Shown in pieces: positions 7,412 through 13,749 of a stretch of 13,817 nt of DNA. The stretch's first letter is position 1. Each line of letters starts with the position of its first letter. A program made the position numbers and the translations under genes. The stretch is from an uncultured Eubacteriales bacterium (lineage in GTDB: Bacteria > Bacillota > Clostridia > Oscillospirales > CAG-272), in NCBI GenBank assembly GCA_934503195.1, contig CAKSVM010000080.1:1-13817 (forward strand). Reading direction: 5' to 3'. Under the pieces are notes generated by a model that searched no databases, was not told the origin of the DNA, and worked only from the letters and a program-made list of their open reading frames with translations.

Positions 7412-8101
7412 TTATACCCTCTCGAAGTCCTCGGCCCCGTGCTTGCAGAGCGGGCAGATATATCCCTCTGGAAGCTCTTCGCCCTCGTAAATATATCCGC
7501 AGACCTTGCAGACCCAGCCGTGCTTCTTTTCAAGTGTCTCGGGCTTCGGCTTGATGTGTTCGAGGTAGTACGAATAGGTCACAGGATTCTCCTCCGAGAC
7601 CACCCTCGCCTCGGTCACCTCAGCGACAAAGAGCGTGTGCGTTCCGCAGTCGAGCTTCTCGACCACTCGTCCCGAAATGACCGCGGTCGTATGCTCCGAA
7701 AGATATACGATGCCGTTCGAGCTTCTCGCAATGTCGGTGCGGCCTGACGTTTTGTCAGCGTCGCGTCCCGACGAGAAACCAAAGGCCTTCACAAGCTCAA
7801 ACGGCAGACTCTCGCCAAGAATCGAAAGATTGAACTCTCCGGTCTTTACGATCATATCATGCGTCAGGTTCGATTTGTTCACAGAGAAGCTGATCTTCTT
7901 CGGCGAATCGGTCAGAAGTCCGGCCGTGTTGATGATGCAGCCGTTGTCCTTTCCGTCCTTCGCGGTCAGGAGGAAGAGTCCGTATGAGAATTTCTTGAAA
8001 GCCTCGTTGTCGATTCCCGACTCGCTTTCATGAGTCTCAGGCTTCTTGAAGGTATCGGCGATCGCGTCGACGAGCGAATCCTAGTTGTTTTTTGAAGTCA
8101 T
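7412..8101 (-). pseudogene. Flavin reductase-rubredoxin fusion (Hrb-like) with in-frame TAG at codon 7
   Basis: An open frame from ATG 8101 reads MTSKNN, then TAG (8081-8083), then runs uninterrupted for 222 residues. About 23 residues after the TAG comes a flavin reductase-like FMN domain (NEAFKKFSYGLFLLTAK, NGCIINTAG, NLTHDMIVKTGEFNLSILGE). The last 36 residues form a rubredoxin domain with four iron ligands in WVCKVCGY and YICPLCKHG. This order is that of the high-molecular-weight rubredoxin of Moorella, which passes electrons from NADH to a flavodiiron protein that reduces O2 or NO. No ATG, GTG or TTG occurs between the TAG and a GTG at 7882, which lies inside the flavin domain. No strong RBS precedes 8101 or 7882. 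It is thus a nonsense mutant, a remnant of a longer fusion, or a read-through gene. The body shows no other damage. Confidence 0.75.
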
Positions 8102-8119
8102 GAGTATACCAAGCGGTGC

Positions 8120-8148
8120 TTGACTTTGCGCCTTCGGTGTGGTAAAAT
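8120..8148 (+). promoter_or_regulatory. Promoter of the HTH regulator gene
   Basis: TTGACT (8120-8125) and TAAAAT (8143-8148) with 17-bp spacing and a TGG extended -10. The ATG at 8194 follows with an AAGGAG site. It lies just upstream of the opposite-strand flavin reductase-rubredoxin start at 8101. Confidence 0.8.
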
Positions 8149-8193
8149 ATTGTCAGGATGATCGATCACCGAATAAAGCTAAGGAGCAACGAC

Positions 8194-9288
8194 ATGAACA
8201 TCACAATGAAGGACACTCTCCGTGCGCTCAGACGCCAAAAGAAGGTCACGCAGGAGGAACTCGCAAATCACCTCGGCATCACCGCACAATCGGTCGGAAA
8301 ATGGGAGCGAGGCGAGGGCTTCCCCGACATAACCCTTCTCCCATCGATAGCACTCTATTTCGGCGTCACCACCGATGAACTTCTGGGAATTGACAAAGCG
8401 CGTATCGATGAGCGGATAAAGGCGATCGAGGACGAGAGTCTCAAACTCCGGAATCTCGGCGATGTACCGAAAAATCTCGGACTCTGTGAGTCAGCCTATA
8501 GGGAATTTCCGAACGATTGCCGCGTGATCTCCGGACTCATGGACGCACTCCGTATCGATCCGCACTATCCTCATCCGAAGGAGGTGTGCGAACGGATAAT
8601 AGAACTCGGCGAGCGTATAATCGCCGGATCCACCGACTCAAAGCTGCGCGAACACGCCGCAATGTCGCTCTGTTATACCTCAGATGAGCTTCACGATACA
8701 GAAAACGCGCTGAAGTACGCCGATATGTGCGGCTCGATATATTCCTCGCGTGAAGGTCTGCGCGCGTTCGTTACCGACGGCGAAGATGGCGTCCGAGCCA
8801 CGCAGGAGTACCTCATCGCGCTGATACAGTCAGCCGTCTACACCGCTACGAACATGATGAACAAATCGGTCACGACCGACGACGAACTATTGACCGCTCT
8901 CGATTTCGGACTCTCACTTCTGAAGCTGCTCTTTCCGGACGAGAGGTTCGGTTACATGGCAAACGATATGTCGATCCTCTGTATCTGGAAGGCCGGAATA
9001 TACGCGTCGCGAAAGGACAGAGAAAAAACGCTCTCCGCTCTTGCCGAAAGCGTCAGTTACGCGATCGAAGGGTCGGAGGTCGGCGAAAATTTCAGATTCA
9101 CCGCGCCGCTCGTGAACCGCGTCGGATACAATCCGAAGTTGTCTTCCAAGAATTATAAGGGCAACGCCTGCGATCTCCGGCTCGAGGAGCTGGACGCGCG
9201 CTTCGATTTTGTCCGTGAGGACGAGAAATTCAAGGGCTTTGTCGAGCGTTTGAAACAGCACGCCGAGGAGCTGCAACAGGTAAAGTAA
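8194..9288 (+). CDS. Cro/C1-type (XRE) helix-turn-helix regulator with long C-terminal domain
   Basis: A 364-residue protein. The start at 8194 is preferred over an in-frame upstream ATG at 8158 because AAGGAG precedes it at about 7 nt. Residues of about 6-65 are a classic Cro/C1 HTH: LRALRRQKKVTQEELANHLGITAQSVGKWERGEGFPDITLLPSIALYFGVTTDELLG. The remaining 300 residues are helical and rich in charged residues (LCESAYREFPND, EHAAMSLCYTSDELHDTENALKYADMC). This resembles the TPR-like C-terminal part of many clostridial HTH proteins annotated only as transcriptional regulators. Ligand and targets are unknown. It stands alone with its own promoter. Confidence 0.88.
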   Translation: MNITMKDTLRALRRQKKVTQEELANHLGITAQSVGKWERGEGFPDITLLPSIALYFGVTTDELLGIDKARIDERIKAIEDESLKLRNLGDVPKNLGLCESAYREFPNDCRVISGLMDALRIDPHYPHPKEVCERIIELGERIIAGSTDSKLREHAAMSLCYTSDELHDTENALKYADMCGSIYSSREGLRAFVTDGEDGVRATQEYLIALIQSAVYTATNMMNKSVTTDDELLTALDFGLSLLKLLFPDERFGYMANDMSILCIWKAGIYASRKDREKTLSALAESVSYAIEGSEVGENFRFTAPLVNRVGYNPKLSSKNYKGNACDLRLEELDARFDFVREDEKFKGFVERLKQHAEELQQVK

Positions 9289-9310
9289 GTGCAACGTCCT
9301 ACGCCCGCGA

Positions 9311-9355
9311 GGCCGCCGCGGCGGCTCCGGCGAGCGCGAAGCGCGCGGCTCGCTC
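9311..9355. repeat. GC-rich palindromic segment after the HTH gene
   Basis: GCCGCCGCGGCGGC (9312-9325) is a perfect 14-bp palindrome. A second stem follows: CGAGC (9331-9335) with GCTCG (9348-9352), enclosing GCGCGAAGCGC at 9334-9344. The GC is far above that of the surrounding intergenic DNA. The same 11-mer recurs at 11227-11237 inside the IS hairpin. It could be a REP-like repeat or the end structure of the HTH gene's mRNA. Confidence 0.5.
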
Positions 9356-9489
9356 ATGAACAGTCCGTACGGCTTTTCATCCGTCAGAAGTGACTTGTGC
9401 AAAACGTGGGCAGCAAAAAGCAATTCACATATAAAACTGATTCAGCCGTCGCGCTTTTGCCACAACTCCTGATCAGGCTTCAATAAAAA

Positions 9490-9514
9490 TGGACTGTCAT
9501 AAAGCGACAGTCCA
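9490..9514 (-). terminator. Terminator of the acetyltransferase gene
   Basis: A 9-bp stem, TGGACTGTC (9490-9498) with GACAGTCCA (9506-9514) and a 7-nt loop, lies 6 bp past the acetyltransferase stop. On the minus strand it is followed by TTTTTATTG. It may also stop rightward transcripts from the HTH gene weakly. Confidence 0.8.
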
Positions 9515-9520
9515 ATATTA

Positions 9521-10018
9521 TTATCTGCCTATCGAATAAACCTCGCAAGCCTCGCCGTCCTTGTCGGTGAATTCAGCCTCGAAGCTCATTCCGATCGACC
9601 TTGCCGTCGCGGAGGAGGCAAGGTTGTCCTTCTTCATGTAACAGCAGATATTCTTGAACGGCGTCTCCCTGAACGCGTAGTCGAGAACCGCGCGCGCCGC
9701 CTCCGAGGCGTAGCCATTTTTCTGATGAACTCGCGCGATGTGGTAGCCGATCTCGTGGCGGATGAAACCATTGACATTCTGCATCGTGAGTCCGCAGTCG
9801 CCGATCATCTCGCCGGTATCACTCAGCGTGACCGCCCAGAGCCCGAAGCCGAGGACGCGATAGCGTTCGAGATTCCGGTCGATCCAGAATCTGCCCCGCT
9901 TTTCATCAAATGTGTGCGGATAATGCCGCATTATGTCCGAGTCAGCAAGAACGCGGTAGAGCGCGTCAAAGTCATTGTGGTTCATCTCGCGAAGAATAAG
10001 TCGTTCGGTCGTCAGCAT
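9521..10018 (-). CDS. GNAT-family N-acetyltransferase (RimJ/RimL type)
   Basis: A 165-residue protein opening with LTTERLILREMNHNDFDALYRVLADSDIM, the usual start of RimJ/RimL-like acetyltransferases (GNAT group 3). It continues with LWAVTLSDTGEMIGDCGL, EIGYHIARVHQKNGYASEAARAVLDYAF (acetyl-CoA pyrophosphate-binding loop QKNGYA at 99-104) and NICCYMKKDNLASSATARSIGM. It would transfer an acetyl group from acetyl-CoA to an amine; the substrate could be a protein N-terminus, an amino acid or a small molecule and cannot be told from sequence. The RBS before the ATG at 10018 is weak, yet the promoter upstream is full consensus and covered by a large palindrome, which points to repression. It is a single-gene unit with its own terminator. 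Confidence 0.9.
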   Translation of the reverse strand: MLTTERLILREMNHNDFDALYRVLADSDIMRHYPHTFDEKRGRFWIDRNLERYRVLGFGLWAVTLSDTGEMIGDCGLTMQNVNGFIRHEIGYHIARVHQKNGYASEAARAVLDYAFRETPFKNICCYMKKDNLASSATARSIGMSFEAEFTDKDGEACEVYSIGR

Positions 10019-10038
10019 ATTTCAGTCTCACTTTCATA

Positions 10039-10087
10039 ACATATGATGTATATTATAGATTATACATCATATGTGAAACAATGTCAA
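10039..10087 (-). promoter_or_regulatory. Consensus promoter overlapped by 14-bp inverted repeat operator
   Basis: On the minus strand TTGACA (10082-10087) and TATAAT (10059-10064) are separated by 17 bp. A perfect inverted repeat with 14-bp arms, ACATATGATGTATA (10039-10052) and TATACATCATATGT (10061-10074), with an 8-nt spacer, covers the -10 and the start region. A dimeric repressor bound there would block RNA polymerase. The repressor is not identified in the window. Confidence 0.75.
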
Positions 10088-10131
10088 GCGAGTTCACAGA
10101 GAATTTGCAGGTTGAAACCGAATCAAAGCAC

Positions 10132-10198
10132 ATTGTTCCGATAAAACGCAGAATATTATTCCGAAGGGCTTGATATTGTTCCGATAAAGTGGTATAAT
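10132..10198 (+). promoter_or_regulatory. Fic gene promoter with repeated ATTGTTCCGATAAA elements
   Basis: TTGATA (10170-10175) and TATAAT (10193-10198), 17 bp apart with a TGG extended -10, form the promoter. The 14-mer ATTGTTCCGATAAA occurs exactly at 10132-10145 and 10175-10188, with a degenerate copy ATTATTCCGAA at 10155-10165. Steps are 23 and 20 bp, about two helical turns each. The last copy fills the promoter spacer, so a bound protein would repress. The HTH at the N-terminus of the encoded Fic protein is an obvious candidate. Confidence 0.7.
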
Positions 10199-10219
10199 AT
10201 ATGTCAGGAGGGATAGAAA

Positions 10220-10789
10220 ATGTTTATGACCGTAAAACAAGCCGCTGAAAAATGGGGGATTTCTGACCGAAGAATCCGCACACTTTGCTCCAATGGTAAA
10301 ATTACCGGCGCATATCGGGAGGGACGCGGATGGAAAATCCCTGTCGACGCTTCAAAGCCTTCAGACGGCAGATTCAAGTCGAAAGAAAATATACTCGCAC
10401 AGATCGACCGAAAAAAGGTCGAGCTTGATAAGAGCAGACCGCTTACACAAGGCGAACTGGAACGCCTGAACGAAGAGTTTATCATAGAGTACACCTATAA
10501 CTCAAACGCCATTGAGGGAAACACTCTTACACTGCGTGAGACTGATCTTGTTCTGCGCGGGCTAACGATCGACAAAAAACCGCTGAAAGATCATATGGAA
10601 GCCGTTGGACACAAGGAAGCGTTCGATTACGTCTGTGAACTAGTGCGTGAAAAAGTTCCGCTTGACGAGCGAGTGATAAAACAGATCCATTTTCTCGTGC
10701 TTGCCGATAAAAGAGAGGATCGCGGCGTATATCGTCGAATTCCGGTGCGCATCATGGGGGCTCAGCATGAGCCAAGAGCCACAATGTGA
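10220..10789 (+). pseudogene. HTH-Fic protein, truncated before the catalytic motif
   Basis: The start at 10220 has AGGAGG 7 nt upstream. Residues 3-48 are an excisionase/MerR-like winged HTH (TVKQAAEKWGISDRRIRTLCSNGKI..GRGWKIPVDA). Residues of about 55-185 are the N-terminal part of a Fic domain (LTQGELERLNEEFIIEYTYNSNAIEGNTLTLRET, HMEAVGHKEAFDYV). The SNAIEG motif at 95-100 matches the class II inhibitory helix signature (S/T)xxxE(G/N), whose Glu holds the enzyme in an autoinhibited state. Family-like sequence stops after GAQHEP (residue 185). The next four residues, RATM, come from the 27-bp repeat, and TGA ends the frame. The HPFxxGNGR motif needed for AMP transfer, normally about 50-70 residues further on, is missing. 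A truncated product could still bind DNA. Confidence 0.85.
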
Positions 10790-10800
10790 TGATCACACTG
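10774..10800 (+). repeat. 27-bp direct repeat, right copy, within an imperfect palindrome
   Basis: Identical to 934-960. Here the bases to the right complete a palindrome: the 15-nt arms GAGCCACAATGTGAT (10776-10790) and ATCACACTGTGGCCC (10792-10806) match at 13 of 15 positions around a central G. The left edge is the truncation point of the Fic gene. Confidence 0.95.
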
Positions 10801-11035
10801 TGGCCCAAAGCGACAGATATAAATTTTATGGTTAATTCTTACAAACTTTATGGTTGGCTGAAGCAATAAGAAAGCGGAGTTCAACAAAAATTGTCAGACT
10901 CCGCGAAAATCATGAGATTCTATTCAATTTTTTGCCGTGTCAGTTGCCAGACACAGAACTTTAACAATATTTTTTCTGAAAAAATCGCATTTTCATGGCA
11001 AATCGAGCCTCAATTCCGCTCTCAGAAACGGCTAA
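10801..11035. other. Non-coding stretch between the repeat and the IS, with short repeats
   Basis: No credible gene. TTTATGGTT occurs at 10825-10833 and again at 10847-10855, a 22-bp step like that of IS21-family terminal repeats. GCGGAGT (10874-10880) pairs with ACTCCGC (10898-10904) around a 17-nt loop but has no T-tract. The sequence is AT-rich compared with the gene block on its left. It may be the remnant of another mobile element. Confidence 0.5.
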
Positions 11036-11125
11036 TGCAAATACCGACGCCAATGAACCATTTGCACGGAGAATTCAGACCAGTGAAACGGTAGATTTGA
11101 ACCAAGGTAACGGAAGACTGAACCA
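11036..11125 (+). repeat. IS21 left-end multiple terminal repeats
   Basis: Four units headed TGAACCA, CAGACCA, TGAACCA and TGAACCA start at 11054, 11076, 11098 and 11119 (steps 22, 22, 21). The first three each contain ACGG nine bases in from the start of the motif. They mirror the right end and are likely IstA binding sites. Confidence 0.85.
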
Positions 11126-11200
11126 AGCAAAACAACATCAAGCTATTCAATATAACTGGATCAAACCACATTGAATCATCCTATCGCCCCGCTGACCCCC

Positions 11201-11264
11201 GCCGACACTTTTCCACCGCCAGAGCGGCGCGAAGCGCAGGCGAAGCCTGTGGTAAAGTGTCGGC
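11201..11264. repeat. Long hairpin inside the IS, between left end and istB
   Basis: GCCGACACTTT (11201-11211) pairs perfectly with AAAGTGTCGGC (11254-11264). After a T:T mismatch the stem goes on with CCAC/GTGG. The loop region is GC-rich and includes GCGCGAAGCGC at 11227-11237. It lies 39 bp past the istB stop codon, where it could end or stabilise the istAB transcript, although no T-tract follows. Confidence 0.75.
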
Positions 11265-11302
11265 GAAATCTAAAACACCGGGCTAACGGTTACTGCTTTC
11301 TC

Positions 11303-12076
11303 TTACTCGATCTCCCCCGACTTCAGTCCATGTCTCTCCCTCATCGAGGTGTTTCCGTCAACGAGGATCTGGTAAGCATTATGCACGATCCTGTCCATAA
11401 TAGCCTCAGAGATCGGACTGTCATTCTCAGGATCAGGATTCACTCGCTTATACCAGCCTTCAGTTTCAAACTGAGTGCAGAAGATCGTTGCCCCATGCTT
11501 TGTCCTCGCTTCAATGATCTCGAACAGATTATAGGATTCATCGGGTGTCAGACATCTGATCAGCCACTCGTCAAGAATAAGCAGATCGACCTTCTGGTAG
11601 GCTTTGATCGCCTTCTTGAGCTCATTGGTGGCTTTTGCATAGCAAAGCTCATCAAGAAGCTCCGGCATCCGTATGTACCTGACTGCCAGATGCTTCCGGC
11701 AAGCCGCTTCTCCAAGAGCGCAGGCAAGATATGTCTTTCCATTCCCGCTCGCGCCTTTGAGAATTATGTGATGCTCGTCCTCGATGTACTTGCAGGTCGA
11801 GAGCAGAGTGAAATTTTTCTTGCTGAGCTTCCGATCCTCATAGTACTCAATCCCTTCAACAGTGGCGTTCGGGATCGACAATCTCGCGTTATGAAGGCAT
11901 CTCTGGTACTTGTTCTTTTGTCTCCTGTTCCACTCAGCGTCGACAAGCAAAGCGAGTCTGTCCTCAAATGAAAGCTCACGGAAGGACTCAGAATCGGCAA
12001 GCTGGCGTTCAAGCTCAGCAGCCATACCACCAAAACGCATTTCTTTCAGTAAGTCAACTGTGGACTGGCGGATCAT
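11303..12076 (-). CDS. istB: IstB, IS21-family helper ATPase
   Basis: A 257-residue AAA+ ATPase related to DnaC that assembles on target DNA and directs the IstA transposase. The Walker A motif is GASGNGKT (108-115), the Walker B motif VDLLILDEW (163-171), and the sensor-like strand is ATIFCTQFE (196-204). The C-terminal EAIMDRIVHNAYQILVDG..MRE stretch is typical of the family. Its ATG overlaps the istA stop codon in an ATGA at 12073-12076, the usual IS21 arrangement for coupled translation. The length matches the family (about 250 residues) and no damage is seen. Confidence 0.95.
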   Translation of the reverse strand: MIRQSTVDLLKEMRFGGMAAELERQLADSESFRELSFEDRLALLVDAEWNRRQKNKYQRCLHNARLSIPNATVEGIEYYEDRKLSKKNFTLLSTCKYIEDEHHIILKGASGNGKTYLACALGEAACRKHLAVRYIRMPELLDELCYAKATNELKKAIKAYQKVDLLILDEWLIRCLTPDESYNLFEIIEARTKHGATIFCTQFETEGWYKRVNPDPENDSPISEAIMDRIVHNAYQILVDGNTSMRERHGLKSGEIE

Positions 12077-13665
12077 TTCGACTCACCGTCCTTTCTGAGA
12101 TTGCTGTAATAGGCGGCTCCACGTGTTATTCCATAGGCGTTGGAATACTTTTCGGAGTCAAAGTTTCCTTCTTGCTTACCTACGCTTTTCGATTCAGCTT
12201 GTTTTGAGTTCAAACTTCCACTTTTCAGAATCGTGCTTATGAGCCGGATCGATGGAGTTGATGTGTAATTGAACACCTCATTGCAAGCCGATTCGAGCTT
12301 CTTCGAACCGTATTTCTCGCCGAGCTTTGTCAGGCTGGCGCAGGATTTGAAGCCTTGTTCCGGTTCTTTGCCGGAGGTCAGAAAGTGATTGACAACTGCG
12401 TATGTTTTCTCACCAACGGACTTTGCCCACACAGTGAAATCCTCGGCGTTGTAGTTCAGGTATTTCCGGTGCTCTGGCGTCATGTGATCGGGACTTACGA
12501 TCGGTTCACGTTGGGCAATCGGCTTTCTCAGATGTGATGCCACCCTTGTCCCATGGAAGAAAATCTCGACAGTGTTACTTGTAAGCCTCATATCCACTTT
12601 CTCACCGATCAGATCGAATGGAACTGAGTATTTGTTCTTTCCATCCGAAACAAGATAATCCGAGCCGACAGTTATGCCAGGATTCCATGTGGCAAGCTCA
12701 TATCGCTGATTCGGAAGCGGCTTCATATATGCCTTTTCTTCCTCGAGATAGGCACTCTTCCGGCAGCCTTCGCGCTGCTTGAACTCACGCAGATTCAGCT
12801 CTTCGAGCTTTGAACTGACGGCTTCCTTTGCTTCGGTAAGAGTGAAAAAATGCTCGTTCCTGAGAGCGGCGAGGATCCATGTTGACGCGAATCTGACCGT
12901 GCCTTCGGCGTGGCTTTTGTCCTTCGGATGCTCGACTCTGGCAGGAATAATCGCTGTGTCATAATATTCAGCAAGTTCCTGATAGCTGCGATTTAGAACC
13001 GTCTCATAGCGTGTGTTTTTCACCACTCCGGTCTTTAGATTATCCGGAATAAGCAGCCGTGTTACACCGCCGAAGTATTCGTAGGCATGGATATGGCAAC
13101 TGAGCCAGCTCTCGAGCTTCATGTCATATGTGACTTCGGCGTAGGTATAACCGCTGCATGGCAGGACGGCTATAAAGAGATATGCCGGATAGGATTCTCC
13201 TGTCACAGAGTCATAGATCGGCAGTGTCTGACCTGCCCAGTCGACTTCCATGGCGTCTCCGGGCTTGTGGTGGATACGCATGGTTGCCTTTGTTATGCGT
13301 GCCCAGGCGCGATACTTGTCGCCAAACTGTGTTGGCATGTAGGGTTTCTTGCCGAGAGTCTCGGCTTTCTGGCGGTATTCGTCCCAGAGGAGAGTGAGTG
13401 TTACCTTGGGCTTGGCTAATTCCTTGTGGATGTAGGCGAAATCGGGGATGAGGTAGGCATTGTCTGATGCATACCTGTTCGGGAAGAGGATGGATTCGAG
13501 TTGCTCGTTGGTCACCGGCTCATCGAGTGGCCATATTATGCCGCGAGTCCTTGCTGCTTCAAGCACCTCTATGACCGTATTTCGAGAGTTCCCTGATCCA
13601 GCTGCTATCTGACGCTGGCTGTTTCCTTCGGCAGACAGTCGAAGGATTTCCTTGTAGTTCACCAT
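12073..13665 (-). CDS. istA: IstA, IS21-family DDE transposase
   Basis: A 530-residue transposase. The N-terminus is an HTH (MVNYKEILRLSAEGNSQRQIAAGSGNSRNTV). The RNase H-like catalytic core has Asp142 (MEVDWAGQ), Asp208 (IPDNLKTGV) and Glu254 (KSHAEGTVRF), with D-D and D-E spacings of 66 and 46, as in IS21 transposases. A C-terminal beta-barrel (YSVPFDLIGEKVDMRLTSNTVEIFFHGTRVASH) follows, as in the family. The ATG at 13665 has an AGGAGG site about 8 nt upstream. The frame is intact, so with istB and both ends present the element could be active. The C-terminal tail of about 60 residues is Ser/Lys-rich. Confidence 0.95.
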   Translation of the reverse strand: MVNYKEILRLSAEGNSQRQIAAGSGNSRNTVIEVLEAARTRGIIWPLDEPVTNEQLESILFPNRYASDNAYLIPDFAYIHKELAKPKVTLTLLWDEYRQKAETLGKKPYMPTQFGDKYRAWARITKATMRIHHKPGDAMEVDWAGQTLPIYDSVTGESYPAYLFIAVLPCSGYTYAEVTYDMKLESWLSCHIHAYEYFGGVTRLLIPDNLKTGVVKNTRYETVLNRSYQELAEYYDTAIIPARVEHPKDKSHAEGTVRFASTWILAALRNEHFFTLTEAKEAVSSKLEELNLREFKQREGCRKSAYLEEEKAYMKPLPNQRYELATWNPGITVGSDYLVSDGKNKYSVPFDLIGEKVDMRLTSNTVEIFFHGTRVASHLRKPIAQREPIVSPDHMTPEHRKYLNYNAEDFTVWAKSVGEKTYAVVNHFLTSGKEPEQGFKSCASLTKLGEKYGSKKLESACNEVFNYTSTPSIRLISTILKSGSLNSKQAESKSVGKQEGNFDSEKYSNAYGITRGAAYYSNLRKDGESK

Positions 13666-13693
13666 TTTGGTGTCCTCCTGGTATTTTTATAGT

Positions 13694-13722
13694 CACACTT
13701 ATCGTGTGCAAACTATATTTTA
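13694..13722 (-). promoter_or_regulatory. Candidate istA promoter and small inverted repeat
   Basis: On the minus strand an extended -10, TGGTAAAAT (core at 13717-13722), lies about 50 nt before the istA start, with no clear -35 box. CACAC-TTATC-GTGTG (13694-13708) is a small inverted repeat in the leader and may be an operator or mRNA stem. Confidence 0.4.
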
Positions 13723-13749
13723 CCATGGATCTTTGGATTGCTTGTGAAC

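Noticed and set aside
8914..9423. 169-residue minus-strand frame
   Set aside because: It is the reverse of the HTH regulator gene and a GC-rich palindrome; arginine/proline-rich and without an RBS.
10782..10797. CRP-like operator (TGTGA and TCACA)
   Set aside because: The half-sites are 3 bp apart instead of 6, and the motif is simply the centre of a longer hairpin.
10891..11094. 67-residue plus-strand frame
   Set aside because: No RBS, no recognisable motif, and it runs into the IS21 left-end repeats.
11171..11971. 266-residue plus-strand frame
   Set aside because: It is the antisense of istB, whose Walker motifs and coupled start are clear.
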